8,969 nt of DNA, from assembly GCA_021648225.1 (NCBI GenBank), contig JAKITE010000119.1, positions 1 to 8,969 of the forward strand, written 5' to 3'. The DNA is from Paracoccaceae bacterium (GTDB lineage Bacteria; Pseudomonadota; Alphaproteobacteria; Rhodobacterales; Rhodobacteraceae). Positions 7,895 to 8,969 of this stretch are shown in pieces. The position numbers and the translations under genes were made by a program. The notes under the pieces are model-generated. The model had not been told where the DNA came from, searched no databases, and saw nothing but the letters and a program-made list of their open reading frames with translations. Each line of letters begins with the position of its first letter. Positions within the stretch are counted from its first letter, which is position 1.

Positions 7895-7919
7895 TATTGT
7901 AACCTTGACGATTGTTAAT
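7890..7919 (+). promoter_or_regulatory. Candidate sigma-70-type promoter for narR
   Basis: TTGACT (7890–7895; 5 of 6 to TTGACA), then 18 bp, then GTTAAT (7914–7919; 4 of 6 to TATAAT), predicting a start near 7926. An alternative is TTGAAA (7872–7877) with TATTGT (7895–7900) at 17 bp. The choice is uncertain. Either would place the perfect FNR box inside the transcribed leader. Confidence 0.3.
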
Positions 7920-7924
7920 GCCTT

Positions 7925-7955
7925 GCCCCCCGCAAAAGAATTGTCATCGGGGGGC
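7925..7955 (+). other. G/C stem-loop in probable narR leader
   Basis: GCCCCCCG (7925–7932) pairs exactly with CGGGGGGC (7948–7955) around a 15-nt loop. GTTAA (7914–7918) and TTAAC (7956–7960) flank it and can extend the stem through an internal bulge. It is followed by TTAACATGG rather than a T-run, so a classic terminator is not supported. It would form in the 5' leader of narR mRNA if transcription starts upstream. Confidence 0.55.
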
Positions 7956-7977
7956 TTAACATGGTAGCAATAGGCAT

Positions 7978-7991
7978 TTGATAATTATCAA
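7978..7991. promoter_or_regulatory. Perfect FNR box just upstream of narR
   Basis: TTGATAATTATCAA is an exact TTGAT-N4-ATCAA; with the flanking T and A it is a 16-bp perfect palindrome (7977–7992). It ends 33 nt before the narR GTG, so class II activation of narR would place the transcript start at about 8026, on the start codon itself. Repression, autoregulation or a roadblock is therefore more likely than activation of narR; it is also too far from narK1 for a class II role with a good -10. Confidence 0.75.
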
Positions 7992-8011
7992 ACCAACCTA
8001 TCAAACCAACC
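7986..8011 (+). repeat. 13-bp exact tandem duplication in narR leader
   Basis: TATCAAACCAACC occurs twice in direct succession (7986–7998 and 7999–8011). The first copy contains the right half (ATCAA) of the perfect FNR box; the second therefore carries an extra half-site 13 bp downstream. It ends just before the GGAG ribosome site. A replication-slippage origin is plausible. Confidence 0.85.
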
Positions 8012-8024
8012 TCGGAGCAGCATA

Positions 8025-8714
8025 GTGACCCCTGACCGCCTAAAAGAGATTCGCGGCATTGATCTGTTCAAAAACATTTCCGACCCGTCTTTTGCAGCCT
8101 TGACCCAGGCCGCTTATGCACAAAATTTCCCGCCAAATGTAGAATTGATTACCGAGGGCGAGCCTTCGGATTTTTTGTATATCGTGATTTCCGGTTCAGT
8201 GGAGCTATTTGCAAATTGGGGCAATAACGAAACGACTTTGGCAACTGTCTGGCCGGTTTCCAGCTTTATTCTGGCAGCAACCATCAATAAGGGGCCGTAT
8301 CTAATGTCGGCGCGCACCGGCGAAAAATCATTGATTGTCATGTTGCCATCCGAAGACGTGCGCCAGACCTTTGAAAACGACCCGGAATTTGCCAAAAGTA
8401 TTGTCTCGGAACTGGCCAAATATTACCGCGCCGGCCTGCGCAATACCAAAAACCTGAAATTGCGGACCTCCAAAGAACGGCTGGCCAATTATTTGCTGAA
8501 AACCCGCAAGAAAAACAATGATGCAAGCCAGTTTCTTTTGAAATATGAAAAACGCCGGCTGGCATCCTATCTGGGCATGACCCCTGAAAATCTATCGCGG
8601 GCTTTTGCCTCGTTAAAGCCACTTGGCGTTCGGGTCGACGGGCAAAAGGTAACGCTGGACAATCTGCCGGCATTGATAGAATTTGCAAAACCAACCAGAT
8701 TAATTGACGGTTAG
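8025..8714 (+). CDS. narR: Crp/Fnr-family transcriptional regulator without cysteines, NarR-like
   Basis: A 229-residue regulator with an N-terminal cyclic-nucleotide-like beta-barrel domain (about 12–108), a dimerisation helix (about 115–142) and a C-terminal winged helix-turn-helix (about 148–212). The recognition helix reads TPENLSRAF: E188, S191 and R192 match the Fnr residues that read TTGAT half-sites, which fits the two FNR-type boxes just upstream. The protein has no cysteine at all, so it cannot carry an Fnr [4Fe-4S] cluster. In Paracoccus, a cysteine-free Fnr relative, NarR, lies divergent from narK and activates narKGHJI with nitrate or nitrite; position and features agree. A Dnr/NnrR-type nitric oxide sensor is the main alternative. 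The GTG start has GGAG (8014–8017) 7 nt upstream. Autoregulation through the box at 7978–7991 is inferred. Confidence 0.85.
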   Translation: MTPDRLKEIRGIDLFKNISDPSFAALTQAAYAQNFPPNVELITEGEPSDFLYIVISGSVELFANWGNNETTLATVWPVSSFILAATINKGPYLMSARTGEKSLIVMLPSEDVRQTFENDPEFAKSIVSELAKYYRAGLRNTKNLKLRTSKERLANYLLKTRKKNNDASQFLLKYEKRRLASYLGMTPENLSRAFASLKPLGVRVDGQKVTLDNLPALIEFAKPTRLIDG

Positions 8715-8734
8715 CATTTCCCCCAGAGGCTCCC

Positions 8735-8969
8735 ATGACCGATCTCCTTTCCGAAATCCGCAGCATACCCCTATGGCGCGGCCCCGTTGAAATCACCCCC
8801 CTAAGCGGCGGGCGCACCAACCTTAATTTTATCGTCTCGGACGGCAATAAAAAATATGTATTGCGCAGCGGCAGCGACATTCCCGAACATAACCTGTTGC
8901 GCTCCGCAGATCTTGCGGCCAGTCGCGCCGCCCATCTGGCGGGCCTGTCGCCAAAAGTGCATTATGCCG
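8735..8969 (+). CDS. Choline/ethanolamine kinase-like phosphotransferase (3' end cut by window edge)
   Basis: The first 78 residues are visible, starting MTDLLSEIRSIPLWRG. The block ITPLSGGRTNLNFIVSDG, followed by KKYVLRSGSD, is the nucleotide-binding N-lobe of the choline/aminoglycoside kinase fold: a glycine-rich loop with TNLNF, then the strand that usually carries the ATP-contacting residue (here YVLR). The next block HNLLRSADLAASRAAHLAGLSP resembles bacterial LicA-type choline or thiamine kinases. The catalytic loop (H-x-D) and DFG-like motif would lie beyond the edge, so activity and substrate cannot be judged. The ATG has AGAGG (8725–8729) 5 nt upstream and follows the narR stop by 20 nt with no visible terminator, so co-transcription with narR is likely, though a link to nitrate respiration is not evident. 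Confidence 0.75.
   Translation, partial: MTDLLSEIRSIPLWRGPVEITPLSGGRTNLNFIVSDGNKKYVLRSGSDIPEHNLLRSADLAASRAAHLAGLSPKVHYA

Larger units (their letters stand above)
7713..8024. other. Divergent narK1/narR control region
   Basis: This 312-bp region has no credible gene. From left to right it contains: the narK1 ribosome site (7719–7724); a small dyad GAGCA/TGCTC (7752–7764) in the narK1 leader; an FNR-type box (7843–7856); a 10-bp inverted repeat (7852–7861 and 7885–7894) that encloses ATTGAAAATCAAT (7871–7883); an IHF consensus match (7877–7889); two TTGACnATTGT copies 15 bp apart (7890 and 7905); a G/C stem-loop (7925–7955); a perfect FNR box (7978–7991); and a 13-bp tandem duplication (7986–8011). 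The density of dyads suggests that both divergent transcription units are controlled here. Confidence 0.85.

Noticed and set aside
8338..8880. Open frame of 180 codons on the - strand over narR and the kinase-like gene
   Set aside because: Both + strand genes have clear family motifs and ribosome sites; this frame has neither.

Overview
The window is a respiratory nitrate reduction locus. It holds a leftward operon narK1–narK2–narG–narH, with narH cut by the left edge. A rightward gene for a cysteine-free Crp/Fnr-family regulator (narR-like) is divergent from it, followed by the first third of a choline/ethanolamine-kinase-like gene cut by the right edge. The organism looks like an alphaproteobacterium, probably of the Rhodobacterales. 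The reasons are the divergent narR-type regulator beside narK, the narK1 then narK2 order (as in the fused NarK of Paracoccus) and a choline-kinase-like neighbour. Base composition is moderate, with A+T-rich codons mixed in, unlike high-GC Paracoccus. The taxonomic call is inference.

Layout: 1–820 (-) is the first 273 codons of narH, the Fe-S beta subunit. 820–4560 (-) is complete narG, the molybdenum catalytic alpha subunit. 4561–4633 is a spacer with a 10-bp hairpin. 4634–6241 (-) is narK2, a nitrate/nitrite-antiporter-type carrier with an apparent extra central membrane hairpin. 6242–6299 is a spacer with another hairpin. 6300–7712 (-) is narK1, a nitrate/proton-symporter-type carrier. 7713–8024 is a divergent control region with one perfect and one near-perfect FNR box, a perfect match to the IHF consensus, long inverted repeats, a G/C hairpin and a 13-bp tandem duplication. 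8025–8714 (+) is the regulator. 8735–8969 (+) is the kinase-like gene. narJ and narI presumably lie beyond the left edge.

How it works together: NarK1 and NarK2 bring nitrate in and export nitrite. NarG reduces nitrate at a Mo-bisMGD centre on the cytoplasmic side, and NarH wires electrons to it from the quinol-oxidising NarI. The regulator, with Fnr-type DNA-recognition residues but no cysteines for an Fe-S cluster, probably supplies the nitrate/nitrite signal, while a separate Fnr would supply the anoxia signal at the same type of box. All genes are intact where visible. The enzyme genes are ordinary. The unusual material is mainly the control region and the extra segment in NarK2. I found no sign of a wholly new system, mobile element, CRISPR array or RNA gene.
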